Below are positions 8,446 through 16,682 of a stretch of DNA of 61,559 nucleotides, in pieces; positions within the stretch are counted from its first letter, which is position 1, and every line of letters begins with the position of its first letter. The position numbers were made by a program, and so were the translations under genes. The stretch covers positions 1 to 61,559 of the forward strand of contig JABSRP010000045.1 of assembly GCA_013215145.1 (NCBI GenBank). The letters run 5' to 3'. The notes under the pieces are model-generated. The model saw only the letters and a list, made by a program, of their open reading frames with translations, was not told the origin of the DNA and did no database searches. The DNA is from Pseudobacteriovorax sp. GTDB lineage: Bacteria > Bdellovibrionota_B > Oligoflexia > Oligoflexales > Oligoflexaceae.

Positions 8446-9546
8446 ATGAGGGTGTCCATGTCTGCTTTCCGAGCTTTACTCCTCTCATTTGTGTATTGTA
8501 GCCCCGTAGTAGCCGCCGAATTTTTTACGTCTGGAAGGATTATTGGGCGTGGCAACACTTCGGTTGCACAGTACGCAGGAGCACAGGGTGGGCGATTTAA
8601 TCCTGCTACGCTTGCCGAGACCAATAGCACCTTTCAGCTGAGACCTCTAGAATTTAACGGTATTGTCGGAGAAAATGTCGTCTCTACAATAAGCGATATT
8701 CAGAGTCACGACTTCAGCTCTAATGACTCCAACAAAGTGATTTCCTTTGTCCGAAAGTTTGGAGATAAATTTGGTGAAAGGCATTACGGACGATTTGAAT
8801 TGATCCCCTTGGCAACACAAATTTTTCGCTTTGAAGCTATGCCCTTCGTAATCAATCAGAGCTACATAGAAATCAATAGACCTACCATCCCCGAGTTTGA
8901 CTTCGATGTCGATACGCTAGCCGGGATAAATCTGGCTTATGGGTATGACTTCAACGGAAAGTTTAAGGTAGGCGGCGCTGTGCGACCCACGTATCACCAC
9001 GAACTGGAAGGAGCTCTCACCTTCACCGATCTCATCGACTTAGAAAACCTTGAGTCAGAAGAGATCTCAAAGGCAGCTAGTGGATTTGGTATCGGAGTTG
9101 ATGCAGGAGTTCTATGGACTCCGACAGCTACCTTGAGATTGGGAGCCGTGGTCCAAAATATTGGCGGCATGGGCTACCTCAGCAGCGATGGATCGCCATC
9201 GGTTCTGCTGCAGTCAACTAGTATTGGTGGGGCCTACGCTTATAAAATGTCACGCTGGGATTTTAACTTTCTGGCGGACGTGAAACATTTAGAAAACCCT
9301 GACGGTGAGCACTGGATTCAGCTCCTTAATCTTGGTGCTGAGTTCGGTCGGCAGCTGTTTACACGGGACCTCGATATCGGACTTACAGCAGGGCTCTATG
9401 ATGGTAATACGAGTTATGGTTTATTCGTTGATCTTTGGCTTGCTCGCGTAGAATTAGCAAAATATACCGAAGAAATAGGGCGGCAGCCTGGAGTTAAGCG
9501 TGATAAGCGCCTGACGATGACGATTTCTTCTTCCATGACACTGTAG
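8446..9546 (+). CDS. TraF-like (PF13729-type) outer-membrane beta-barrel protein
   Basis: 366 residues with a Sec signal (MSAFRALLLSFVYCSPVVAA). After it comes the GRGNTSVA/GGRFNPATLA segment typical of proteins annotated as TraF-type (PF13729), related in fold to FadL/OmpP1 barrels, and alternating hydrophobic strands to the C-terminus. Two starts are possible: ATG 8446 (AAGG seven bases upstream) or ATG 8458 (GAGGG five bases upstream). The TraF label is historical; there is no conjugation gene nearby. It is followed nine bases later by a lipoprotein gene, so the two are probably made together for the outer membrane. Confidence 0.65.
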   Translation: MRVSMSAFRALLLSFVYCSPVVAAEFFTSGRIIGRGNTSVAQYAGAQGGRFNPATLAETNSTFQLRPLEFNGIVGENVVSTISDIQSHDFSSNDSNKVISFVRKFGDKFGERHYGRFELIPLATQIFRFEAMPFVINQSYIEINRPTIPEFDFDVDTLAGINLAYGYDFNGKFKVGGAVRPTYHHELEGALTFTDLIDLENLESEEISKAASGFGIGVDAGVLWTPTATLRLGAVVQNIGGMGYLSSDGSPSVLLQSTSIGGAYAYKMSRWDFNFLADVKHLENPDGEHWIQLLNLGAEFGRQLFTRDLDIGLTAGLYDGNTSYGLFVDLWLARVELAKYTEEIGRQPGVKRDKRLTMTISSSMTL

Positions 9547-9555
9547 GAGTTTCCT

Positions 9556-10446
9556 GTGCAGTTTCTTCGCTTTATCCTCATATCTTCGATACTGATGAGT
9601 TGTTCCGATAACCTGATCCCGCTTAATGAGTCTCCTAGCAATGATCGGGATCGTCTAGAGTTGGCCGAAACCTATCTCAACGAAAGAGATTATCCCAAAG
9701 CCCTGGAGGTATTACAAAATGTTGAGGTTGACTCAAACCGGGCACGAGTTCTGACAGTTGCCGCGACTCTGGGTGGTGTTGGATTTAGTATTTGGGATAT
9801 CATTTTGGATGTCATCGATAATCAGAGTTCTGGAGAAAAGATCAGTCCAGATAATTTTTTCGATTCTTTGTCCACAAGCGTCTTTGGTGAAGACACCAAG
9901 GCCGAACGCATTGCTGCCATTGGATCAAGTATCGATTTGCTTCTTGCTGCGCCTGACTCCTCCGATGCAGACGTTGCCAATCTCAATTGCTTCCTTGGGG
10001 GAATTCTTGGCGTTGTGTCCGTGGAAGATGGCAGTGCCGCTATCACCTCTGTGTCTAGTAGTTTAACCACAATACAAAATTCGGCCGTTGGTGCCGGAGC
10101 CTCCCGAGACGAGTGTCCAGGCGTAACGGAGCTCGAAACGAGTCTCGCAACGCTCTCAGAGGTTCAGACCAACTTGCAAAGAGTCTTCGCATCTACCGCC
10201 AACTGCTCACTCGTGAATACTGACGGTAGCTCTCTTAACTCTATCGAGACCAAACTCAAAGCTCTAGAAACCAACGGTGATCAAGGCTGCGAAGCCCAAC
10301 CAGACTGTGGAGATTCTGCCGCCTGCCAGGCTCAGTCGTTGTCTTGCGTAAGTGCCATTGTTGTAGATGATAGCAGTGTTGCTGGTGATGGTCAGGTTTC
10401 TAGTTGTGAGTTGGTGCAGAATTGCTTGGGGAACAATTGCTTCTAA
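9556..10446 (+). CDS. Lipoprotein with short N-terminal TPR-like segment and Cys-rich tail
   Basis: GTG start with AGGAG six bases upstream. Residues 1-16 form a type II signal with lipobox LMSC, so Cys16 should be lipidated. A segment beginning RLELAETYLNERDYPKALEVLQ looks like one TPR hairpin, and the last about 60 residues contain many cysteines, likely disulfide-bonded in the periplasm. I recognise no named family over the rest. It is coupled to the upstream TraF-like barrel and may be its periplasmic or outer-membrane partner. Confidence 0.7.
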   Translation: MQFLRFILISSILMSCSDNLIPLNESPSNDRDRLELAETYLNERDYPKALEVLQNVEVDSNRARVLTVAATLGGVGFSIWDIILDVIDNQSSGEKISPDNFFDSLSTSVFGEDTKAERIAAIGSSIDLLLAAPDSSDADVANLNCFLGGILGVVSVEDGSAAITSVSSSLTTIQNSAVGAGASRDECPGVTELETSLATLSEVQTNLQRVFASTANCSLVNTDGSSLNSIETKLKALETNGDQGCEAQPDCGDSAACQAQSLSCVSAIVVDDSSVAGDGQVSSCELVQNCLGNNCF

Positions 10447-10457
10447 TCCAACCCTTA

Positions 10458-11375
10458 TTAGTGAGCTAACTCGTTTTCCGGAACGGGATCTGCCTTATGC
10501 TCAAACAACGGCTCAAGGCTCTGACGAAGCAAAACCTCACCCACGTCGTCAACGACATAGACGCGAATGGTTGCGATGCGACCCTCGCTGGAATCCATCC
10601 GCAAAAATTTGAATTCAAAATTACGCTGCTTTTTAAATATATATCGCTTGCCCGCCGTGTGATCCAAGACCGAACCATCCTTCTCGAATACCATTTCCGG
10701 TTCCGGTGAGCTAAGAAATGTAGTCGCGCCGTTAGGTTTGTGGATCTCGGCGACAGCATATGCGTAGCCACTAAGAGACTTATCGCTGTTATTTCTGAGA
10801 CTCACTTGTAAAATAGTCTCATCACCCGCAGCCTTAATTTTTAGTTCAGAAAAGCCAATCTTCGGATGGAGCATGGATGAAGCCTTTGAGAGGGTCGACT
10901 GTGAAACTTCGATCTGTTGCGGAGAGAGCCCTGACGGAACGGCACTTGGAGCAACAGTTGAAGTAGGTTGTGATTCAACATGGCTGCTTACCGTAGAGCT
11001 ACCTTGTGTTACGGCTACTCCGGGAGAAGGTTTAGGCTCTTGCTGCGAAGGAAGACTATTATTTACAATGAGGTTTCTCTCTCCTGCGTTATAGGTGGAT
11101 TCGAATACCGAGTCGTAGCGAGATTGATAATCGAAGATTGTAGCTTGGCGCTGGAGTAAGCGATCCGTGTCGGTACCAAGCCCGAAAGTGATCAGGTTTG
11201 CGATGGTCAAAAAAATCGAAAACAAGCAAATCACAACCATGGCCAAAGATATAAGTGCAATTTTTCGGACCGAAATGGTGGCGCTGCGAGTCCTATCCCT
11301 ACCCACGAAGTATAAAAATGAAACCTTTTCGTCTTTGATAATGAAGGCTTTTAGGGTGCGCAAAGAAAAGTTCAT
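10458..11375 (-). CDS. Single-pass membrane protein with Ser/Thr/Pro linker and periplasmic beta domain
   Basis: About 305 residues. A basic cytoplasmic start (to about residue 38) precedes one hydrophobic span (IALISLAMVVICLFSIFLTI), then a charged stretch, a Ser/Thr/Pro/Gln-rich linker and a C-terminal segment of alternating strands (from about residue 165) that looks like a beta-sandwich. No family recognised. Start chosen at ATG 11375; a TTG at 11384 with GGAA upstream is an alternative that adds three residues. It converges on the lipoprotein gene with only 11 bp between stops. Confidence 0.6.
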   Translation of the reverse strand: MNFSLRTLKAFIIKDEKVSFLYFVGRDRTRSATISVRKIALISLAMVVICLFSIFLTIANLITFGLGTDTDRLLQRQATIFDYQSRYDSVFESTYNAGERNLIVNNSLPSQQEPKPSPGVAVTQGSSTVSSHVESQPTSTVAPSAVPSGLSPQQIEVSQSTLSKASSMLHPKIGFSELKIKAAGDETILQVSLRNNSDKSLSGYAYAVAEIHKPNGATTFLSSPEPEMVFEKDGSVLDHTAGKRYIFKKQRNFEFKFLRMDSSEGRIATIRVYVVDDVGEVLLRQSLEPLFEHKADPVPENELAH

Positions 11376-11465
11376 GGTTTTCAAGTCGTTCCATTAGGTT
11401 CAGATTGATGTTGAACTGTAGCGAGAATTTCCGATACAGAATAGCGGTTTGTGTGGGCCTGAGCA

Positions 11466-11491
11466 AAAAGATCGCAAATAAGCGATCTTTT
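11466..11491. repeat. 10-bp perfect inverted repeat
   Basis: AAAAGATCGC and GCGATCTTTT are separated by six bases, in the 266-bp gap between two divergent genes. As RNA it would fold into a stable hairpin ending in UUUU on either strand, so it could be an intrinsic terminator of a short transcript; as DNA it could be an operator. Nothing else stands out in this gap. Confidence 0.45.
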
Positions 11492-11641
11492 AGGGCGGAC
11501 TAGCTGTCCGAAGACGAAACAGAGAAGTCAATGGGACAGAACTCAGTATTTTGCTGATTTAACTAGAGAAAAGCTTCCAAACTTGATTTATTTGGCGTTG
11601 ACGACTAAATTGGCTGCGCAACCAGTGGGGGAATAATAGTT

Positions 11642-12178
11642 ATGACAAATCGTCATGGTTTTTCACGCCGAGGGCTCCTCAAATTTGGCCTTCTAGGAGG
11701 AACCACACTCGGAATCGTCTCAGCCTTCTATCGGCCTAATTGGCTCGATGAAGCCTCGCCAGACGTAAGCTTTGCGGTACTCTCTGAGTCTGACCGCCAC
11801 TTTTTGCAGATCGTCTCTGAACTTTTAATTGGCATTCCAAGAGGTAGATTAAGTGAAGAGCAGTTATACCAACTTATGCTTGCAGTGGATCGAACCATTA
11901 GGGTTCTCAATCCAGATATTCGCAAAGAGATTGGAAATATTTTCCACCTGGTCCAGATACCAATGTTTCGTTGGTATGTTGGTCTATTTAATGTCGATTG
12001 GGTCGATGCGGAAGAGTCCGAATTACTGAAGGCACTGGATCGGTTTCGCGACGCAAAAATTGACTTAGTTCGGGTTGCTTACCTAAACTTACAGAGCATT
12101 GTAGTCAGCTCCTACTACAGCCAATCTTTCTCCTGGGACCAAATCGGGTTTCCAGGTTTTATTGAATTTGGAAATTGA
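11642..12178 (+). CDS. Tat-exported small subunit of a GMC dehydrogenase (gluconate 2-dehydrogenase subunit 3-like)
   Basis: 178 residues opening with a twin-arginine signal, FSRRGLLKFG, then a hydrophobic stretch to about residue 26. The mature part has helical repeats (SESDRHFLQIVSELL) like subunit 3 of membrane gluconate/sorbitol dehydrogenases, which binds and stabilises the flavin subunit. One base separates its stop from the next ATG. The large subunit has no signal of its own, so this protein probably carries it folded, with FAD bound, through the Tat translocon. Confidence 0.65.
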   Translation: MTNRHGFSRRGLLKFGLLGGTTLGIVSAFYRPNWLDEASPDVSFAVLSESDRHFLQIVSELLIGIPRGRLSEEQLYQLMLAVDRTIRVLNPDIRKEIGNIFHLVQIPMFRWYVGLFNVDWVDAEESELLKALDRFRDAKIDLVRVAYLNLQSIVVSSYYSQSFSWDQIGFPGFIEFGN

Positions 12179-12179
12179 G

Positions 12180-13754
12180 ATGACGAATAATCCCTGGGCC
12201 TCGGAAGAGGCAAAGTCCTGGAAGTTGATTGACGGCCGAAGGTATAGTGGACCAAGCACCCTTGAATTTGATGTGGTCGTAATCGGTAGCGGTGCCGGAG
12301 GAGGCATAGCCGCTGAAGAACTTGCTAAGGCTGGATTCAATGTTGGCATCATAGAAGATGGTAGTCTCAATACCAGCGCAGATTTTGGTAAAAACGAGGC
12401 TGATTCTTACTCGCGTCTTTATCACGACAGCGGAAGTCGGATGACGGCAGATAAAGGTATCGCCTTATTCCAAGGGCGCGGTGTTGGTGGCTCCACAGTA
12501 GTTAACTGGACATCTAGCTTTCACTTACCTGATCCGACCTTAAAGCACTGGCAGGATAACTTTGGAGTTAACTGGAACAAATCCGAGCTAAACGATCATA
12601 CCCGCATAGTCGAGGAGCGATTGGGTATCGAGCTTTGGGCACTACCTCCCAACCGAAATAATGAGATGATTGAAACCGGCCTAAATAACCTAGGTTATCA
12701 TCCAAAGCGCATTCCTCGAAATGTGAAACATTGCCTGAATCTAGGATATTGTGGTCTTGGTTGTCCTGTGAATGCAAAGCAGTCGATGTTAGTGACCACG
12801 ATACCGGAAGCGTTGCGTTTAGGTTCGACACTCATTTATAACAGTTTTGCTCTTAAGTTCCATTTCGCCGCCGGCTCAGTACAGGCTCTGGAGTGTCACC
12901 CTAGTTTGGGTAACGGAGAGATCAACCATCAGCCTTTAATGATCAAAGCGAAGCATTTTGTGCTTTCCGGCGGGGCCGTTGGATCACCGAGTCTTTTGTT
13001 GCGATCTCATGCTCCAGATCCCTACGGTCGTCTCGGGTTAGCGACTACCTTGCATCCTACGGTTATTAGCGGCGGGATTTATGACGAAAAAATTTTTGGA
13101 TTTCAGGGAGCCCCCCAATCCGTATATAGCGATGACTTTCTTTCAGCTGACGACCTTACAAAAGTTCCTGGATTTAAAATTGAGGCTGCTCCGGTATTTC
13201 CACTCCTACTGAGTGCTTTGTTGCCTGCCCGAGCAGAGGAGCACCGAGAGATCATGAGCAACATGACCTCCGTCCAAGGCTCGATTGCATTGATACGAGA
13301 TGGTTTTCACAGGGATGCTCCTGGCGGAACCGTATCTATCAATTCAGCTGGCCGACCTGTCATAGATTATCCTTGGTCAAAGACGTTGGAAAAGTCCGCG
13401 CTCCAAGCCCTGGAGACTATGGCTGAGTATCAATTTGCAAGCGGCGCAGAGAAGGTCTATCCCCTTCATGCAGACGCTACCTCCTGTACTAAGCTTAGCG
13501 ATGTCAAACGAATGTTAGGAAACCTTAGCATGCGAGCCCCTGGGCTTCGGATTGTCAGCGCGCACGCCATGGGAGGCTGTGGCATGGGTGATGAAAGATC
13601 TGGGGTTGTGGACTCTATGGGCAAGCATCATCAGTTGGACAATCTTACGGTTTGCGATGGTTCAATATTTCCGACATCGCTCGGTACAAATCCCCAACTG
13701 ACAATCTATGCCACCGCTCATATGATTGGAAAGCACGTGGCGACTCTGCTTTGA
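12180..13754 (+). CDS. GMC-family FAD oxidoreductase (large subunit)
   Basis: 524 residues from ATG 12180, one base after the previous stop; an in-frame TTG at 12162 is less likely. The N-terminal FAD motif VIGSGAGGGIAAEELAKAG (about 33-51), the GRGVGGSTVVNW signature near residue 105, a Cys-rich CLNLGYCGLGCP segment near residue 185, and a C-terminal GGCGMG...NPQLTIYA active-site region identify the GMC fold. These enzymes oxidise sugars or alcohols and pass electrons to a cytochrome or quinone. No cytochrome subunit is encoded here, so the electron acceptor is unknown. Expected to be periplasmic by Tat co-export with the upstream protein. Confidence 0.85.
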   Translation: MTNNPWASEEAKSWKLIDGRRYSGPSTLEFDVVVIGSGAGGGIAAEELAKAGFNVGIIEDGSLNTSADFGKNEADSYSRLYHDSGSRMTADKGIALFQGRGVGGSTVVNWTSSFHLPDPTLKHWQDNFGVNWNKSELNDHTRIVEERLGIELWALPPNRNNEMIETGLNNLGYHPKRIPRNVKHCLNLGYCGLGCPVNAKQSMLVTTIPEALRLGSTLIYNSFALKFHFAAGSVQALECHPSLGNGEINHQPLMIKAKHFVLSGGAVGSPSLLLRSHAPDPYGRLGLATTLHPTVISGGIYDEKIFGFQGAPQSVYSDDFLSADDLTKVPGFKIEAAPVFPLLLSALLPARAEEHREIMSNMTSVQGSIALIRDGFHRDAPGGTVSINSAGRPVIDYPWSKTLEKSALQALETMAEYQFASGAEKVYPLHADATSCTKLSDVKRMLGNLSMRAPGLRIVSAHAMGGCGMGDERSGVVDSMGKHHQLDNLTVCDGSIFPTSLGTNPQLTIYATAHMIGKHVATLL

Positions 13755-14390
13755 TCAGAGAGGGAGTCGCATAAATTCTACAAAGCGCTTTTTCTTTGCT
13801 AGGATATCTTGAAACTGTATGCCTCTATGCGAGATGATCAGCTTAGGTTGAGTTACTAGTGGACGCTGCAATAAATCGCAGGGTCTACTCTGCTGCTTAC
13901 CGAGGGAGGTAAGGCTGGAAAAGCCCTCAGAGGTAAATAGTCCAAACCCAATACTGCAGTCTTGCTTTTCGGGCAAAGTACTGATTCTGATGGGAAATCG
14001 CTTATCGCAGTAGTTTTGGAATTTGTGGCCGACTCCAGACAGAGGCCGCAGGCTCATCTCTGCTGTTTTTCGGTCGACCCGATTCAGCATCAACTCCAAG
14101 AAACCTTCGGAGACCTGCTCTGACTCACGACTGAAGCGATAGTAGAACAAGGTTCTTGACGCCCTAACGACGTGGTTAGGGTCCTTCACTAGAACTTCAC
14201 ATATAGTACTATCTGCCGACTCATAATCCTGTTCCATATAATACCGACCTGTCAAAAAGCCGGCAAGTAACTCCAATTCGAAGTCTTCTGTGAGAGTCAC
14301 ATTTGTACTAGGTCGCGGTACCTTTGGTTCTGTGTCAGCACATGCTGACAAAAGGAGGCAGAGGATACAGAATTTGATGGCGTTTATCAT
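13755..14390 (-). CDS. Lipoprotein of unknown function
   Basis: Start set at ATG 14390 (GAGAAG about six bases upstream), which gives a clean lipoprotein signal, MINAIKFCILCLLLSACA, with lipobox LSAC; an upstream frame extension lacks any signal. 211 residues, helical in its first half and containing a few cysteines; no family recognised. Its stop abuts the stop of the GMC gene with no space for a terminator, so the two convergent transcripts must overlap. Confidence 0.65.
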   Translation of the reverse strand: MINAIKFCILCLLLSACADTEPKVPRPSTNVTLTEDFELELLAGFLTGRYYMEQDYESADSTICEVLVKDPNHVVRASRTLFYYRFSRESEQVSEGFLELMLNRVDRKTAEMSLRPLSGVGHKFQNYCDKRFPIRISTLPEKQDCSIGFGLFTSEGFSSLTSLGKQQSRPCDLLQRPLVTQPKLIISHRGIQFQDILAKKKRFVEFMRLPL

Positions 14391-14639
14391 AACTGTCTTC
14401 TCTCTGATGACGGTCCGAAATAACAGAGCTGTCCTCCCATACCCAGACAATTAAATCAAGGCAGGATAAATGGCGTATTTCAATGATAAGGCTTAGCGAG
14501 CTCCGTACCATAAATAGTACAACAGAGTGTGCAAAAATGAAGGTATTTACTGGCAACTTCCATAATTGGCTAGCCAGTATTGTTATTTTACTACTTTTTG
14601 TTAAAAATGATGCGTTTTTTTGAAAAAAAAGTAGAAAAA

Positions 14640-14797
14640 TTACGAGAAATTCATTATCTTCTGGCCGGTAGATCTGAATCCTTTCGCTGATTTACTCTTC
14701 TGATCTCTGCCCGGTGACATCTCAACTATTCCCAAGACTTAGTTGAGTGTGCCCCCTTAAGAGGGTATCGGATCCATTCCGATACCCCTTTTTTTGT
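14640..14797 (+). ncRNA. Candidate structured leader or small RNA ending in a strong terminator
   Basis: This part of the 483-bp gap between the lipoprotein and SelO-like genes has no convincing coding frame but can fold on the plus strand. An AGATC/GATCT outer stem encloses a UGAAUC/GAUUUA hairpin. Then CTCAACT (14721-14727) pairs with AGTTGAG (14741-14747), and a terminator follows. CCCT (14754-14757) could pair with AGGG (14762-14765), which would compete with the terminator stem. No plus-strand gene lies upstream. The element is therefore either a free sRNA or a transcription-attenuating leader of the SelO-like operon. The start is not defined; I find no clear promoter. Confidence 0.45.
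14763..14795 (+). terminator. Strong intrinsic terminator
   Basis: A perfect 10-bp stem, GGGTATCGGA with TCCGATACCC, closed by a 5-nt loop and followed by C and seven T. It points toward the SelO-like gene and lies 79 bp before its start codon. Confidence 0.9.
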
Positions 14798-14873
14798 TCT
14801 CCTAAACTCAAGAATATCCCTATTCTACCGATTCCTTAGGTACTTACAGAAATCGACATCATTGAGAGCTTGT

Positions 14874-16679
14874 ATGCCCCGAAATTCAGGTCGACGATCT
14901 AATCAGCGCGAAGTGGCTTATGCTGCATTTGACGGACTAAATGGAGAACACAGTCTCCGCGATGTAGTACCAGAAGATGTTGTGGATTACGTCGTTCGCG
15001 AACGCAAAGGCGGAGTGGTAAAGTTTTTCAATTTTGGGCTAGCAAAGCGGATGGGGCTGATAGCTGACGAACACCCCGACAAAATGACAAAAGAGCTAGA
15101 AACCAAACTGCTATCTACATTTTCTCTGCAAATCGTTAACGAGTATGATCTACTCTACAACAAAATTAGTCGTTTCAAACTGAAGCCCGGACGATACATG
15201 GCGACACGCTACCTACAGCTTCAACATAACTGTAAGAAAGGGCGTACCTCTGGTGATGGGCGGAGTATTTGGAACGGTCAGGTGACCTACAGAGGGAAGA
15301 CATGGGATGTATCAAGCTGTGGTACGGGTGCCACTAAATTATCTCCTGCGGCCGGCAACAACAATAAACTGTATGAAACTGGGGACCCTTCAGTAAGTTA
15401 TGGCTGTGGTTATTCCACAGTATCTGAGGGATACGTTGACGCTCTGTTTAGTGAAGTGCTCGAGCAAGATCAAGTCGATTCGGAAAAAATCCTCTGCGTC
15501 ATTGGTTATGCTAAGGGTTACGGAATCACGGTTAGGGCGGGGTTAAATCTCCTTCGCCCGTCGCATTTTTTTATGCATCTAAAGCAAAATCGAAGAGACA
15601 GCCTTAAAGCCTTAGTCGACTTTTATTACCAGCGACAAATTAAGAACGGTGTTTGGAAGAATAAAGATAAAGTCGACAAGTATTCATTCTTCGCGAAAAA
15701 GACGGTGGAAACCTTTGCGAAAATAGCTGCACAATTTGAAGCAAAATATGTGTTTTGCTGGCTCGATTGGGATGGTGATAATATCTTACTAGATGGCGGT
15801 ATCATAGATTTTGGTTCGGTCCGACGCTTTGGTCTTTGTTATCATGACTACCGATTTGATGACGATCAAAGATGGTCAACCAATCTCAAAGAGCAGAGGA
15901 TCAAGGCGGAATACACAGCCCGTACCTTATTACAACTGATTGATTTTGTATCTGGGAACGTAAAGCCCTCGCTAGATAGCTTGAGACAGGATCGCAGGTT
16001 AAAGGATTTCTGGAAAATTTATGAAGACGAACTGAGATTGACGTACTTGCAACGAGTTGGTTTTTCCCATTTACAGAGCCAGCAGCTACTTCGATTTCAC
16101 CGCCGAACAGTGAACCGTTTTTTGACAGTCATCCAAACAGTGGAAAGGTATTGGGTTCATTCTGGTTGGCATCAGACTCCTGACGGAAAAACTAGGCTTC
16201 CCCTGGTTAATGTATGGAAGCTATTTACTGTGGACGAAGGGGTGGAAACACTGGAAGACCAGGAATTGCTCGACATTCTTGCCACTGATACCTATGGAGT
16301 GGAACCCATCCTCCAAGAGCAGCAATGCATCAAGCAGGTTCGTCAACTAATACGTATTTACCAAAAACTCTTGGAAAGCATTGGGCAGCAAGCAGGAACC
16401 AAAGCTGTGAATCAGATTACATCAAGGGCAAAGCATCGCAATATGCAGCCGGTTTTGACAGGTGACGGTATTTGTGTGGCTGTGGAAGATATTCTTCGAT
16501 GGGGTAACCGCCTTTCTTTAGAAGATCGTTATGTTCTAATAAAGATGATTGGACTACATCAAAGCTTTTCACTCAAGGAGCGTGAACAGCTTTTAAAAAT
16601 GGCAAAATTATCCAAAACTCAGCAAAAATACTTTTCCAAGCTTGTTAATCTTATCGAGTCCTACAAAGAAAGTCTTTAA
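14874..16679 (+). CDS. Remote homologue of the protein AMPylase SelO/YdiU (atypical kinase fold)
   Basis: 601 residues from ATG 14874 (GAGAG just upstream; a TTG 12 bases earlier has no ribosome site). I align it by eye to SelO. GDGR (127-130) matches the conserved GDGR block; WDVSSCGTGATKLS matches WDxQLKGxGxTPYS; SEVLEQ (Glu194) matches SEAMH; Arg221 and Arg228 match the MRVA and HLRFG arginines; GDN (Asp302, Asn303) and IIDFG (Asp312) match TDN and IDYG. A segment matching the ICNHSDxxGRY region of SelO follows. SelO transfers AMP from ATP to Ser/Thr/Tyr of proteins. The ATP-binding Lys of QLKG is replaced by Cys149; Lys155 is the nearest basic residue. Residues after about 360 are helical and unfamiliar. 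It heads a three-gene operon. Confidence 0.65.
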   Translation: MPRNSGRRSNQREVAYAAFDGLNGEHSLRDVVPEDVVDYVVRERKGGVVKFFNFGLAKRMGLIADEHPDKMTKELETKLLSTFSLQIVNEYDLLYNKISRFKLKPGRYMATRYLQLQHNCKKGRTSGDGRSIWNGQVTYRGKTWDVSSCGTGATKLSPAAGNNNKLYETGDPSVSYGCGYSTVSEGYVDALFSEVLEQDQVDSEKILCVIGYAKGYGITVRAGLNLLRPSHFFMHLKQNRRDSLKALVDFYYQRQIKNGVWKNKDKVDKYSFFAKKTVETFAKIAAQFEAKYVFCWLDWDGDNILLDGGIIDFGSVRRFGLCYHDYRFDDDQRWSTNLKEQRIKAEYTARTLLQLIDFVSGNVKPSLDSLRQDRRLKDFWKIYEDELRLTYLQRVGFSHLQSQQLLRFHRRTVNRFLTVIQTVERYWVHSGWHQTPDGKTRLPLVNVWKLFTVDEGVETLEDQELLDILATDTYGVEPILQEQQCIKQVRQLIRIYQKLLESIGQQAGTKAVNQITSRAKHRNMQPVLTGDGICVAVEDILRWGNRLSLEDRYVLIKMIGLHQSFSLKEREQLLKMAKLSKTQQKYFSKLVNLIESYKESL

Positions 16680-16682
16680 ACG

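Noticed and set aside
8446..9546. Conjugation system suggested by the TraF-like name
   Set aside because: The family name is historical; no relaxase, coupling protein, pilin or other transfer gene is in the window.
14607..14690. A 27-residue frame (MMRFFEKKVEK...) upstream of the terminator before the SelO-like operon, as a possible leader peptide
   Set aside because: No Shine-Dalgarno and no clustered codons for any one amino acid; kept only as a note within the leader element.
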